Positions 54,320-63,799 of a DNA stretch of 64,000 bases are shown here, one piece after another. Source of the stretch: DATADW01 sp963733905 (GTDB lineage: Bacteria > Actinomycetota > Acidimicrobiia > Spongiisociales > DATADW01); assembly GCA_963733905.1 (NCBI GenBank), contig CAVTEU010000008.1:310001-374000 (forward strand), written 5' to 3'. Position 1 is the stretch's first letter. Each line of letters starts with the position of its first letter. Position numbers and translations under genes: made by a program. The notes below the pieces were generated by a model. The model worked only from the letters and a program-made list of their open reading frames with translations, was not told the origin of the DNA and made no database searches.

Positions 54320-56525
54320 ATGTTGGGGCGACTTGGTGACGTTTTGGTTCGGCGGCGGTGGTGGGTCTTGGTGGTCACCCTCATCTTCGTGGGGATCGCC
54401 GGCTGGTTGGGGGGCGGAGTAGCCCAAGAACTCACCGGGGGTGGGTTCGAGGATCCCGATGCCGAGTCGGCCCGGGCCGCGGCGGCGCTCGATGAGGTCT
54501 TCGAGACCGGGGACCCCAACGTCGTCATCCTCGTCACCGCAACCGGTGGCGACGTGGACGACCCGGCAGCGGCTGAGTCGGGGATGGCGCTCACCTCGGC
54601 GCTCAGCCAGATGGATGGCGTCAGCGACGTGGCGTCGTACTGGGCGCTGGGATCAGCGCCACCGCTGCGGAGCAACGATGGGTCACAGGCCCTGGTGCTC
54701 GCCCGGATGGACGAGGACGATGATGCGGTCGCCGATTCGGTGCGCGACCTCGTCGCCGACTCCAGCGGGGATGCCGTCACCGTCGAGATGGGCGGCGCCT
54801 CCGAGGTGTTCCGCGAGATCCAGGAGACGGTGGAGACCGACCTGCTGCGGGCGGAATCGATCGCCTTTCCCATCACACTCGCTCTGCTCGTCCTGGTCTT
54901 CGGGAGCCTGGTGGCGGCGACCCTCCCCCTCGTGGTGGGCGGTATCGCCATCATCGGCACCTTCCTCGCCCTCTCGCTCATCAACCAGGCCACCGATGTC
55001 TCGATCTTCGCCCTCAACCTGACCACCGCCCTCGGTCTCGGTCTCGGGATCGACTACAGCCTGTTCGTGGTCTCCCGGTTCCGCGAAGAGCTCGGTCATG
55101 GTCTGTCTACACACGATGCCGTGGTCGCCACGGTTCGCACCGCAGGGAGAACGGTGGCGTTCAGCGCCCTCACCGTTGCCATCTCGCTGGGGGCACTCGT
55201 GGTCTTCCCCCTCGGCTTCCTCCGCTCCTTTGCCTACGCCGGGGTCGCCGTGGTCCTCATCGCCGGCGTCACCGCAGTTGTCGTGCTCCCGGCACTGCTG
55301 GCCGTGCTCGGGCCCAAGGTCAACAGCCTTCGGATATTCCGACGTCAGCGTCAGGTGGATGATGAGCACGGCTTCTGGGCGCAGGCTGGCCAACCTCGTC
55401 ATGCGCCGGCCAATCCCCTTTGTTGCCACGGTCCTCGTGGTGCTCGTCGTTCTCGGCACGCCATTCCTCGGGGTCGTGTTCGGGCTGTCCGACGACCGGG
55501 TGCTGGCACCGGACAACGAGGTCCGGATGGTCCAGGACGACCTGCGCGAGGGCTTCGCCTCCGATGAGGCCGCCACGGTCACCGTGGTGGCACCCGATGC
55601 CTCCGAGGCAACCCCCGAACAACTCACCGAATACGCCACGGCCCTGTCCGCCGTCCCCGGTGTGGCCAGGGTGGATGCCGCCGACGGCACCTACATAGGC
55701 GGGACCCAGGTGGCGCCGGCCAATCCGCTGTCCGCTCGCTACGCCAGCGGAGATGCCGTCTGGTTCGGAGTCATCCCCGCGGTGGAGCCGGTCAGTCCCG
55801 AGGGTCAGCAGTTGGTCGAGGAGATTCGGGACATCGACGCACCGGTCGAGGTGCTGGTGGGAGGGCCGTCCGCCGGTTTGGCCGACGCAAAAGAGTCGCT
55901 CTTCTCCCGCCTCCCCTGGGCGCTGGCCATCATCGGCGTGGTCACCTTCATCCTGCTCTTCCTCATGTTCGGGAGCGTCCTGGTACCGGTCAAAGCGCTC
56001 GTCCTGAACGTGCTCAGCCTGAGCGCCACGTTCGGCGCCCTGGTGTGGATCTTCCAGGAGGGGAATCTGTCGGGGCCGCTCAACTTCACTGCCACCGGCA
56101 CGCTCGACAGCACGCTCCCCGTCCTGCTGTTCTGCGTCGCCTTCGGCCTCTCCATGGACTACGAGGTGTTCCTGCTCTCCAGGATCAAGGAGGAGTACGA
56201 CCTCACCGGCGACAACACCCGTTCGGTGTCGATGGGGTTGCAGCGGACCGGCCGGATCGTCACCGCGGCTGCGGCCGTGCTCTCGGTGGTGCTGATCGCC
56301 TTCGCCACCTCGAGCGTCACCATCCTCAAGGTGTTCGGCATCGGGATGACCCTGGCGGTCCTCCTCGACGCCACCCTGGTCAGGGGCATCCTTGTCCCCG
56401 CCTTCATGCGGCTGGCCGGAAACGCCAACTGGTGGGCGCCGCGATGGATGCGCCGGATATACGAACGGTTCGGCATCAGCGAGTCCGAGGCCGCATCGTC
56501 CGACCGTGAATCGGTGAGGACTTGA
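54320..56525 (+). CDS. MMPL/RND-family exporter (one frame break)
   Basis: This is a transporter of about 735 residues with two MMPL halves. The ATG at 54320 starts MLGRLGDVLVRRRWWVLVVT; an exterior domain then leads to helices (FPITLALLVLVFGSLVAATL, IDYSLFVVSRFREELGHGLS). The frame breaks near 55375 and resumes RLANLVMRRPIPFVATVL; the second half repeats the pattern with LSMDYEVFLLSRIKEEYDLT. The GxxxDY motifs carry the proton-relay residues of this family. It exports lipids or drugs in actinomycetes; the TetR gene overlaps its stop. Confidence 0.9.
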
Positions 56526-57170
56526 CCGACTCGCTGGCGGGCGCCACCCCGTCCGCCCGGCCGGGACGTGCCAAGCGCGGAGAAGGTGAGCTGCTCCGCG
56601 AGGAGATCGTCGAGGCGGCGATCGATCTCACTGGCCTCGACCGGGACGGCGGAGCGGATCACCATCCGCAACATCGCCGAGCAGGTGGGGGTGACGTCTC
56701 CCTCGATCTACCTGCACTTCGCCTCGAAGAACGACGTCATCTTCGCCGCATGCGAGCGCCTCTGGCAGGACTTCGGGCAGGTGCTCGCCGAGGCGCGCAC
56801 CGGGCTCGACGACCCGCTCGAGCGGATGCGGGCCTGTGGGACCGCATATCTGCAGTTCGCCCTGGACAGACCGGCGCTTTATCGGGTCCTCTTCATGTCG
56901 GAACCGGTGGATCAGCCGGAGGACTTCGACGTGCAGGCCCTGCTGGAGAACGTCGGCTTCCTCCAATTGTTCGACGACGTACGCGAGTTGAACGAGATGG
57001 GGCGGCTCCGGGTGGGTGACCCGCTCGACGTCTCGCTACTCCTATGGAGCTCGGTCCACGGCGTGGCTTCGCTGATCCTCGACCATCCCAAGATCCCTTG
57101 GCCCCAGCCAGTCCGTTCGCTCGATCTCCTGTTCGAGGCGCTCGCCGAAGGACTGGTTCAGCAGACCTGA
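56522..57170 (+). CDS. TetR-family regulator (one frame break)
   Basis: This is a regulator of about 215 residues. The TTG at 56522 overlaps the MMPL stop (TTGA). The DNA-binding domain spans EIVEAAIDLTGL, then after a break near 56640 ITIRNIAEQVGVTSPSIYLH and FASKNDVIFAACERLWQDFG. The C-terminal domain reads YLQFALDRPALYRVLFMSEP. It most likely represses the MMPL exporter it follows, through the dyad upstream. Confidence 0.88.
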
Positions 57171-57307
57171 ACCAGCCAGGCTGAAGCAGTCAGACGGAAG
57201 GCGGAAGCGAACAGCTTTCGTCCCGCCCGCCAGATCGAACGTGCATCAGACCCGGGCAAGTGCCACACTCGGGATCGGTCGGGATCACCGAGGTAGAGAG
57301 ATACCGC

Positions 57308-58654
57308 ATGGACGTACGAACGCGGGCTCGCAGCGGACGCTTGGTCGGTGTCGCCGTGCTGGTGCTCACAGTCACAACCTCCGGCGCATTGATGACGTCC
57401 CTTCCCGCAGCAGGTCAGCTTCCTCCCGGTGGGACGTTCTCTAGCCGATGACGATGGGAACACCCACGAGGGGATGATCGAGGCGATCGCCGCCGAGGGG
57501 ATCACTTGGGGTGCAACGAGGAGGGAACGTTGTATTGCCCGGGCGACCCGGTGCGTCGCGACCAGATGGCGTCGTTCATCGCCCGCGGCTTCGAGCTGCC
57601 GGCAACGACTGAGGATTTCTTCCCCGACGACGAGGGCAACACCCACGAGGACAACATCAACCGTCTGGCCGCCGCCGGGATCACCGAGGGGCTGGAGGAC
57701 GGTACATACGACCCCGCCGGTGTGGTCACCCGGGCGCAGATGGGCTCTTTCCTGGCACGGGCGATGGAACTCGACCCCATCGGGGGTGACCGCTTCGACG
57801 ACGTGAGCGGGGTCCACGAGGCCAACATCAACGCCATCGCCGCAGCGGGGGTCACCGAAGGCTGCAACGAGGCGGGCAACCTCTACTGCCCCCACGACCC
57901 GGTGCGCCGGGATCAGATGGCATCGTTCATCGGACGGGCACTCGGGCTCGACCCGATCGAACCCCCACCCGGCACCACGACCACCACGATTGGCGGCAGC
58001 ACCACGACCACCACGACTCAGCCGTCGGATTGCGAGGACGGGGTCACCATCCCTGAGGGTGACGGTCGCACCTTCGGTGAGTATTTCGTGCACAACAACA
58101 ACTGGAACGACAACTACGGGGGGGACCACACCATCGTGGCTTGCGACGCCGACAACTGGTATGCGCTGGTGAACGTCCCCAACCACGACGACAACGCGGT
58201 GGAGGCGTACCTCAACGTCCACAAGGACTACGACGACGAACCGCTGGCGAACATCACCTCCGCCACCTTCGCCGCCGAGGGCCCGCACTGTTCGGGCTGC
58301 GTCTGGAACATCGCCTTCGACATCTGGTTGGGTGATGGTCTCAGCCACGAGTTGATGATCTGGACGGAGAACTTCGGTCAGCGTCCCGCCGGGTCGGAGA
58401 TAGACACCTTCACCGCCGGGGGTCACAGCTACGAGGTGTGGCGGTCGGGGGACGACAACGGTGGGATCATCACCTACCTCTCCACCACCACCCAAACCTC
58501 GGGGACCATGCCCCTGGCGGCGTTCTTCGCCGACGTCGCCGAGCGGGGGTGGACCCCGACCACCACCTGGCAGGTGGACTACGGGGTGGAAACCGTGGAC
58601 ACCAACGGAACCACCCAACGGTTCGACTTCACCGGGTTCTCCATCAACGACTGA
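57308..58654 (+). CDS. Secreted protein with three SLH repeats and a GH12-like C-terminal domain (two frame breaks)
   Basis: This is a cell-wall-associated enzyme of about 440 residues. The ATG at 57308 starts a signal peptide (LVGVAVLVLTVTTSGALM, cleavage near PAAGQ). Three SLH repeats follow, with motifs DPVRRDQMASFIARGFEL, ITEGLEDGTYDPAGVVTRAQ and HDPVRRDQMASFIGRALGL, then a Thr-rich linker. The C-terminal part resembles GH12 endoglucanases: SHELMIWTENFGQRPAGSEI (nucleophile-like Glu in ELMIW), GGHSYEVWRSGDDNGGIIT and VDYGVETVDTNG (acid-like Glu). Breaks near 57440 and 57515 look like missing bases. It may bind the S-layer and cut beta-glucans. Confidence 0.82.
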
Positions 58655-58661
58655 CGCGGTC

Positions 58662-58700
58662 AGCTGAGACTTGGGGATCCACCCCGGCCTCAGCTTGTTT
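58662..58700. terminator. Terminator-like hairpin after the SLH-GH12-like gene
   Basis: AGCTGAG (58662-58668) pairs with CTCAGCT (58689-58695), with an inner GGGG/CCCC pairing (58673-58676 with 58682-58685), then TGTTT. It begins 7 bp after the stop codon and lies between this gene and the convergent sigma factor gene. Confidence 0.6.
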
Positions 58701-58753
58701 CGCCCGCCCCAGCTCACTGACTGACGGAACCTCTAGGGCGTTGAAGACCACTC

Positions 58754-59716
58754 TCACTCCAAGGTCGTCGGCAGCCCGAAGGCGGGAAAGAGCCCGGCGC
58801 CGAAGGTGGTGATCTCGGCGATCCGGCCCTGCTCGATCCGCAGCACGTCGAACTTGAAGGGTCGGAAGACGGTGTCACCGGGACGCCGGAGGTAGCTGGC
58901 TGCCGTCGGCATCCGGTTGGCGCTCGTCGGCAGCAGACGCCAGTCGCCGTCGCGCTCCTCACCGAAGGCGCGCTCCAGCAGCGGTGCGAGCGAGCCCCGA
59001 CCATCGATGACGATCCCATCCGGCGGCATGGCGACGCGGATGTCCTTGGCGGCGATGGCGAGAGCCGCGGCGGAGTCGCACCTCTCGTGGGCGTCGATGA
59101 ACTGGGCGAGAAGATCCAGTTCCTCCGTTGACGGTGACCCAGCCGACCACTCCCCCCGCCGCGATGGCAGGCTCCGCTGCATGGTGGCCCTGGCTCGCTG
59201 CAGGGCGCTGTTGGCGGCGGCGACGCTCGTCGCGAGATGCGATGCCGTCTCCGACGCCGACCACCCCAGGACATCCCGTCCGATGAATGCGGCTCGCTGC
59301 CGGGGCGGTAGAACCTGGAGCGCAGCGAGAAACGCCAGGGCGATCGTCTCACGCTCCACCGCCGCCTCTTCCGGCTGCTCTGCCGATGACGCCACTTCGT
59401 CGAGCAGTTGGTCCGGGTATGGCTGGAGCCATGAGACCTCCGCCATCGAATGGGCGGTCCGCACCCGGCGCTGTCTCCGCCGGATCGAGTCGATGCAGAC
59501 GTTGGTGGCGATCCGGTAGAGCCAAGCCTGCAATGGGCCGCCATCATCGAAGCGGTCCCAGCCACGCCATGCCCGGAGGAACGTCTCCTGGACCGCGTCC
59601 TCGGCTTCGTCGAAGGAGGCAAGCATCCGATAGCAGTGGACGTGGAGCCGGCGGCGATACGGTTCGACCGCCGCAGCGAACCCGTCGGCCTCCTGGCCGG
59701 CCGTGGGGAGGTCCAC
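58754..59716 (-). CDS. ECF sigma factor with C-terminal SnoaL-like domain
   Basis: This is a sigma factor of about 320 residues of the long ECF type with an NTF2-fold tail (SigJ/SigG-like). Region 2: RRRLHVHCYRMLASFDEAED and AVQETFLRAWRGWDRFDDGG; region 4: LPPRQRAAFIGRDVLGWSAS, ETASHLATSVAAANSALQRA. The tail includes TEELDLLAQFIDAHERCDSA and FKFDVLRIEQGRIAEITTFG. I chose the GTG at 59716, just past the VOC gene stop; the frame is open further upstream. The tail can gate the sigma domain in this group, so a separate anti-sigma factor is often absent. Confidence 0.88.
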   Translation of the reverse strand: MDLPTAGQEADGFAAAVEPYRRRLHVHCYRMLASFDEAEDAVQETFLRAWRGWDRFDDGGPLQAWLYRIATNVCIDSIRRRQRRVRTAHSMAEVSWLQPYPDQLLDEVASSAEQPEEAAVERETIALAFLAALQVLPPRQRAAFIGRDVLGWSASETASHLATSVAAANSALQRARATMQRSLPSRRGEWSAGSPSTEELDLLAQFIDAHERCDSAAALAIAAKDIRVAMPPDGIVIDGRGSLAPLLERAFGEERDGDWRLLPTSANRMPTAASYLRRPGDTVFRPFKFDVLRIEQGRIAEITTFGAGLFPAFGLPTTLE

Positions 59717-59717
59717 C

Positions 59718-59739
59718 GCGAGGGCGCTATTGCCCTCGC
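59718..59739. promoter_or_regulatory. Hairpin between VOC and sigma factor genes
   Basis: GCGAGGGC and GCCCTCGC form a perfect 8-bp stem with a 6-nt loop. It covers the end of the VOC gene and the region just before the sigma factor's GTG. It may weaken or terminate transcription from VOC into the sigma gene, or it could sequester the sigma gene's ribosome site. Confidence 0.45.
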
Positions 59740-60143
59740 TAACGGCGGACCTCCTGGAGCACCCAGCCGTTCCCGTCGGGATCGGAGAAGTCGGCGAAGG
59801 ATCCATAGTCGGCGTGCTCGGGGTCGGGCCCGGGCTGCCACCCATCGGGCGTCATGTGCCGCACCTCGCTCACTTCGATGCCGCGTCCGATCAACTCCTT
59901 GCGAGCCTCCTCGATGTCGTTTACCACGAGGTGGGTACCCCGCTGCGATCCAGGGGGCGCATCGGTTAGCCCAATGCCGATGGCGGCCGAGCACGCCGAG
60001 CCGGGCGGAGTGATCTGCACCACCCGAAAGTCGTCGCCGGCGCCGTGGTCGACATCCACGTTGAACCCTGCCTGCTCGTAGAAAGCTTTGGCCCGGTCAA
60101 CGTCTGTGACCGGGATCAGCAGCAGTTCCAGCTTGTAGTCCAT
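59739..60143 (-). CDS. VOC-superfamily (glyoxalase-like) protein
   Basis: This is a 134-residue glyoxalase/bleomycin-resistance-fold protein. The ATG at 60143 has a strong AGGAGGAGGAG upstream. It reads MDYKLELLLIPVTDVDRAKA, FYEQAGFNVDVDHGAGDDFR, GTHLVVNDIEEARKELIGRG and ends FADFSDPDGNGWVLQEVRR. Such proteins are often metal-dependent; the substrate is unknown. VOC and SnoaL-tailed ECF genes are commonly adjacent in actinomycetes. Confidence 0.9.
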   Translation of the reverse strand: MDYKLELLLIPVTDVDRAKAFYEQAGFNVDVDHGAGDDFRVVQITPPGSACSAAIGIGLTDAPPGSQRGTHLVVNDIEEARKELIGRGIEVSEVRHMTPDGWQPGPDPEHADYGSFADFSDPDGNGWVLQEVRR

Positions 60144-60283
60144 CAGTACTCCTCCTCCTCGGCGACGCCCCGCGGGGATCGCCCATGGTCGTGTACCCAG
60201 TTCAACGCATCCCGCTGATCGAAGTAATCGGTGCTGCGATGAATTCTGCGAAGAGCCTGGACGGAGGACCGGCCTATGCGCGA

Positions 60284-60493
60284 TCAGGGGACGGCCACCA
60301 TCACATCGGAGGCCTTGATCACCACGATGACCGAGGACCCCGATTCGAGCCCCAGGTCCTCGGCAGCCTCCTTGGTGATCGACGAGGTGACGACGTCGCC
60401 GCCGGCGAGCCGGACCTTGACGGTCGAGGTGACCGCGCCGTGTTCGATGCTCTCGACCGAGCCATTGAGTTGGTTGCGGGCACTCAGTTTCAT
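60284..60493 (-). CDS. Mop-family molybdopterin/molybdate-binding protein
   Basis: This 69-residue MopII-type protein (MKLSARNQLNGSVESIEHGA with VVTSSITKEAAEDLGLESGS) matches the Mop fold of molybdate-binding proteins found as single or tandem domains. It lies 45 bp after the modC gene in the same direction and probably stores or senses molybdate. Confidence 0.9.
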   Translation of the reverse strand: MKLSARNQLNGSVESIEHGAVTSTVKVRLAGGDVVTSSITKEAAEDLGLESGSSVIVVIKASDVMVAVP

Positions 60494-60538
60494 GGTTGCT
60501 TCCTTTCAGCGAACTTACGGTAGGTGACCTCCGCCTCC

Positions 60539-61653
60539 CTATCCGCCCCGAGGAACCGGCCCCGAAGTGGGAACGTCGGGGAGAACTGCGATCTCGGTCG
60601 CCTTGATCGAAGCCCAGACCGGACCGCCCTCGACGAGTCCGCATCTCGTCGACTGCTTCGCTGGTGACCTCGGCGACGAGGGGAAGCGGGGTCCCGAGGT
60701 GGATCCGGACCCGATCACCAAGGTCCTCGATGTGGTCGACCACGGTGGCCCAGGTGTTGCGTGGGCTTCCCTCAGGGCGACTCAGGTGGAGCGCCACCGC
60801 GGAGGGGCGGATCGTGAGGATCACCGGGCCGGCGATCGTCGGTGTCGGCGATGTGGACCAGATGGCCGTCCACCGAGACGACACCACCGGCCGCCGCCCC
60901 GAGCAGCAGGTTCGACCCGGCAAGATCGGCGGCGTATGGGGTCTCCGGCCTGAGGCGGATGTCGTCGGCGCTACCGACCTGGGTGACCGTGCCGTCCTCG
61001 AGGACGTGGATCTCGTCGGCGAGAAGGAACGCCTCGGTGGGGTCGTGGGTGATGAGGAGCCGCGGACCAGCGAACTGCTCGAGGTGCTCGTCGAGCATCC
61101 GTCTCAGCCCCGCCCTGGTGGTCACATCGAGCGCCGAGAGCGGCTCGTCGAGCAGCAACAGGTCGGGCTCGATCACCAGCGCCCGCGCCAGGGCGACACG
61201 CTGTGCCTGACCACCGGAAAGCTGGCGGGGCTTTTGCTTGGCGAGGTCGCCCAGCCCCAATTGGCCCATCCAGGCGGCCGCGGCGGTCATGGCCGCCTCG
61301 CCACCCACGCCACGGCTCCTCAACCCGAAGGCGACGTTCTCGAGCGCGCTGAGATGAGGGAAGAGCAGGTAGTCCTGGAAGACCACCCCTACTTTCCGCT
61401 CTTCGGGCGGTACGAAGATTCCTTTGTCGGGGTCATCGAGCGTGCGGCCGCTCAAGGTGATCCGACCCTCGTCGATCGGGAGGAGCCCGGCCAGCGCCGC
61501 AACCGCGGTGGACTTTCCCGATCCATTCGGTCCCAAGAGGGCAACGGTCCGGCCCGCTGGGATGGAGAGCTTCAATTCGAGACGGAACGATCCCCGGCGG
61601 ACCGCGAGGTCTGCCTCCAGATCACCCGGTTGGCTCAGAGCGTGTGCCACCAC
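60539..61653 (-). CDS. modC: Molybdate ABC transporter ATP-binding protein ModC (two frame breaks)
   Basis: This is an ATPase of about 370 residues. The GTG at 61653 overlaps modB by 19 bp. Motifs: Walker A LLGPNGSGKSTAVAALAGLL, Q-loop VVFQDYLLFPHLSALENVA, signature RQLSGGQAQRVALARALVIE, Walker B LLLLDEPLSALDVTTRAGL and switch RLLITHDPTEAFLLADEI. After breaks near 60840 and 60650, the TOBE-like tail reads TIRPSAVALHLSRPEGSPRN and VWASIKATEIAVLPDVPTSG. The molybdate assignment comes from the operon with ModA and Mop. Confidence 0.9.
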
Positions 61654-62445
61654 TGCTCGCGTAGGGCGATGAGAACCGTCAGCGACACCACCACCATGAT
61701 CAGGCTCAGTGCGACCGCGGCGTCACGGTCGCTCTCCAACGCAACGAACACCGCCAGAGGCAGCGTCTGGGTCCGGCCCTGCAGGTTGCCGGCGAAGGTG
61801 ATGGTTGCGCCGAACTCGCCGAGTGCCCGTGCCCAGGTGAGCACCAGCCCGGCGATGAGCGATGGTGCAACCATGGGAAGGGTGACCCTTCGCATCACCG
61901 TCCATCTGCCTGCCCCGAGGGTCGCCGCCGCTCCCTCATAGCGGACATCCATGCCCCGCAGCGCCCCCTCCAACGTCAGAACCAGAAAGGGCATGGCGAC
62001 GAAGGTGGTGGCGATGATCACTCCCCAGATGGAGAAGGGGAAGATGAACCCGGTCGCTTGGTAGATGGGACCACCCACCAGTCCCCGCCTTCCCAGAGCG
62101 AAGAGGAGCGCCGCCCCACCCACCACAGGGGGCAAGACGAGTGGGAGGGTGACGATCCCCCGTACCAGCGCCCGTCCCGGGAACTCGATCCGGGCGAGCA
62201 ACCAGGCGAGAGGGATTCCCACCACAACGGAGATGGCAGTTGCCGCCAGCGAGGCGACGAGCGAGAGACGCAACGCGTCGCCCACGATGTCGCTCGACAA
62301 GCAGTTCGGGCAGTCGCGACCAGGGGATGCGCGCCACCAAAGCGATCAAGGGAACGACGAACAGGGCAAGCCCGAGCCCGCCGAGGACTACGAGCAGAGC
62401 CGGCGGCCGGCGGACCCGCGGGCGCCGACCCGCCGCCCGGTTCAA
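61635..62445 (-). CDS. modB: Molybdate ABC transporter permease ModB (one frame break)
   Basis: This is a permease of about 270 residues. The TTG start at 62445 overlaps the modA stop (TTGA). A first helix (LLVVLGGLGLALFVVPLIAL) precedes a break near 62300, after which come helices and the EAA loop GMDVRYEGAAATLGAGRWTV with MRRVTLPMVAPSLIAGLVLT. The end is LIALREQWWHTL. With modA and modC it forms the molybdate importer. Confidence 0.9.
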
Positions 62446-63190
62446 GGCGTGATGAACCCGAAGTCGGCGAGGATCGACTGTCCCTCGTCGGAGAGGACGA
62501 ACTCGACGAACGCCGCTGCCCCGTCCGGGTTGGGGGCGCCGTTGAGGGCAACGATCGGGTATTCGGCCACCACGTTGTCCTCCTCGGGGATATCGATCCC
62601 CTCGACGGCACCCTCGGTTGACATGACGTCGGTCACATAGACGATTCCGGCATCGACCTCCCCGGCTTCGACCTTGGTGAGCAGGGCCCGCACGTCCGGC
62701 TCGTCGGTGTCGATCGACGGCGTGACGCCGGCGTTGGCCAGCGCCTCACGTCCGAACTCGCCGCATGGGACTTCCTCGGCGCACAGGCCGATCACGAGGT
62801 CCTCGTTGGCGAAGTCGGCAAGCCCGGTGACGCCGCCCGGATTGCCTTCGGGCACCGCGATCTGGAGAGAGTTGGTCACGAAAATCTCCGGGTCATCGGC
62901 GTTCTCACCGGCCTCGACCACCTGGTCCACATTCGACGTGTTGGCCGATGCAAACACATCGGCGGGTGCACCCTCGAGGATCTGCTCGCGCAGCGTCGAG
63001 CTACTCCCCAGGTTGAGCACGACATCGGTCCCCGGGTTGGCCTCCTCGAATGCAGCCTCGACCGCTGCGAAGGCGTCGGTGAGGGAAGCCGCCGCGGAAA
63101 CCAGTATCTCTCCCTCGGCGTCTCCCTGAGCCCCCGCAGCGCCACGATCAGCGACAATCCCGACGAAACCCAGAACACGGCCGCTCTCAT
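62442..63190 (-). CDS. modA: Molybdate ABC transporter substrate-binding protein ModA (one frame break)
   Basis: This is an exported binding protein of about 250 residues. The ATG at 63190 gives a signal sequence (MRAAVFWVSSGLSLIVALRG); the frame then breaks near 63135. The mature protein reads ILVSAAASLTDAFAAVEAAF, then VVLNLGSSSTLREQILEGAP, typical ModA with the SS and GSST anion contacts. The end is DEGQSILADFGFITP. It heads the mod operon. Confidence 0.92.
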
Positions 63191-63251
63191 GTCTCCTCGA
63201 GCCGTCCTCGCACTGGTGTACTCACATTGAGAGTACTCAGCAGAGAGCGAG

Positions 63252-63774
63252 TCAGGTCGGCTGGGCATACCTCCGGGCGAGGTCGTCCAGGTACGTCGCC
63301 TGCCGCCTTGGCCACATGGTGGCGCCAAAGCTCGACGTGATCGACGGGCCTCGGCCTTCGAGCGCCACGATGGTGGGGCCGAGAGCCTCTCGCTGGGCGG
63401 CGATCAGCGCTGAGTGGCGATCGATTGGACCGGTCGAGCAGCGCAAGCTTGAGCTGGAACTCGATCCGGAGGTCCCTCACATGGCCGACCGGCTCCCCCA
63501 GCCAGCGCCGAAGCCGTCGCCTACCTGCCGGGAGTCACCCGGTGGACGATGCGTCGCGGACCCGAGTCACCAGGTTCGGTGCGAGCCGGTTCGGCCAGGC
63601 CCTCTGTGACGAGCCGGTCGAGCGAGCGGTAGGTCTCGGTGGGACGCACGGTGAGGATCCGCCCAAGACCCCCTTCGGCCCCAACTCCTTGGCGATAGCG
63701 AAGCCGTGGGTGGGGTGCTCGGCGAGCACCCCCAACACGGCGTGGTCGGTGATCGACAAACGGGTGCCGACCAT
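63252..63774 (-). CDS. PadR-family regulator (two frame breaks)
   Basis: This is a regulator of about 175 residues. The ATG at 63774 gives MVGTRLSITDHAVLGVLAEH, PTHGFAIAKELGPKGVLG, then after a break near 63645 RLVTEGLAEPARTEPGDSG, and after another near 63440 the helical tail IAAQREALGPTIVALEGRGP and ATYLDDLARRYAQPT. The last part is a PadR dimerisation helix. It lies 61 bp before modA in the same direction and may control molybdate uptake, which is inference. Confidence 0.82.
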
Positions 63775-63799
63775 CGGATCGACTACTAGGCGGAAGTCC

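Noticed and set aside
57171..57307. A seventh AGACGGC array after the TetR gene
   Set aside because: Only AGACGGA followed by AGGCGGA is present, so I list it as a degenerate trace and not an array.
57158..58717. A 519-codon open frame on the minus strand over the SLH-GH12-like gene
   Set aside because: It has no recognisable domain, is rich in the residue bias of an antisense shadow (Gly/Val/Arg), and lies opposite a gene with clear SLH and GH12-like motifs.
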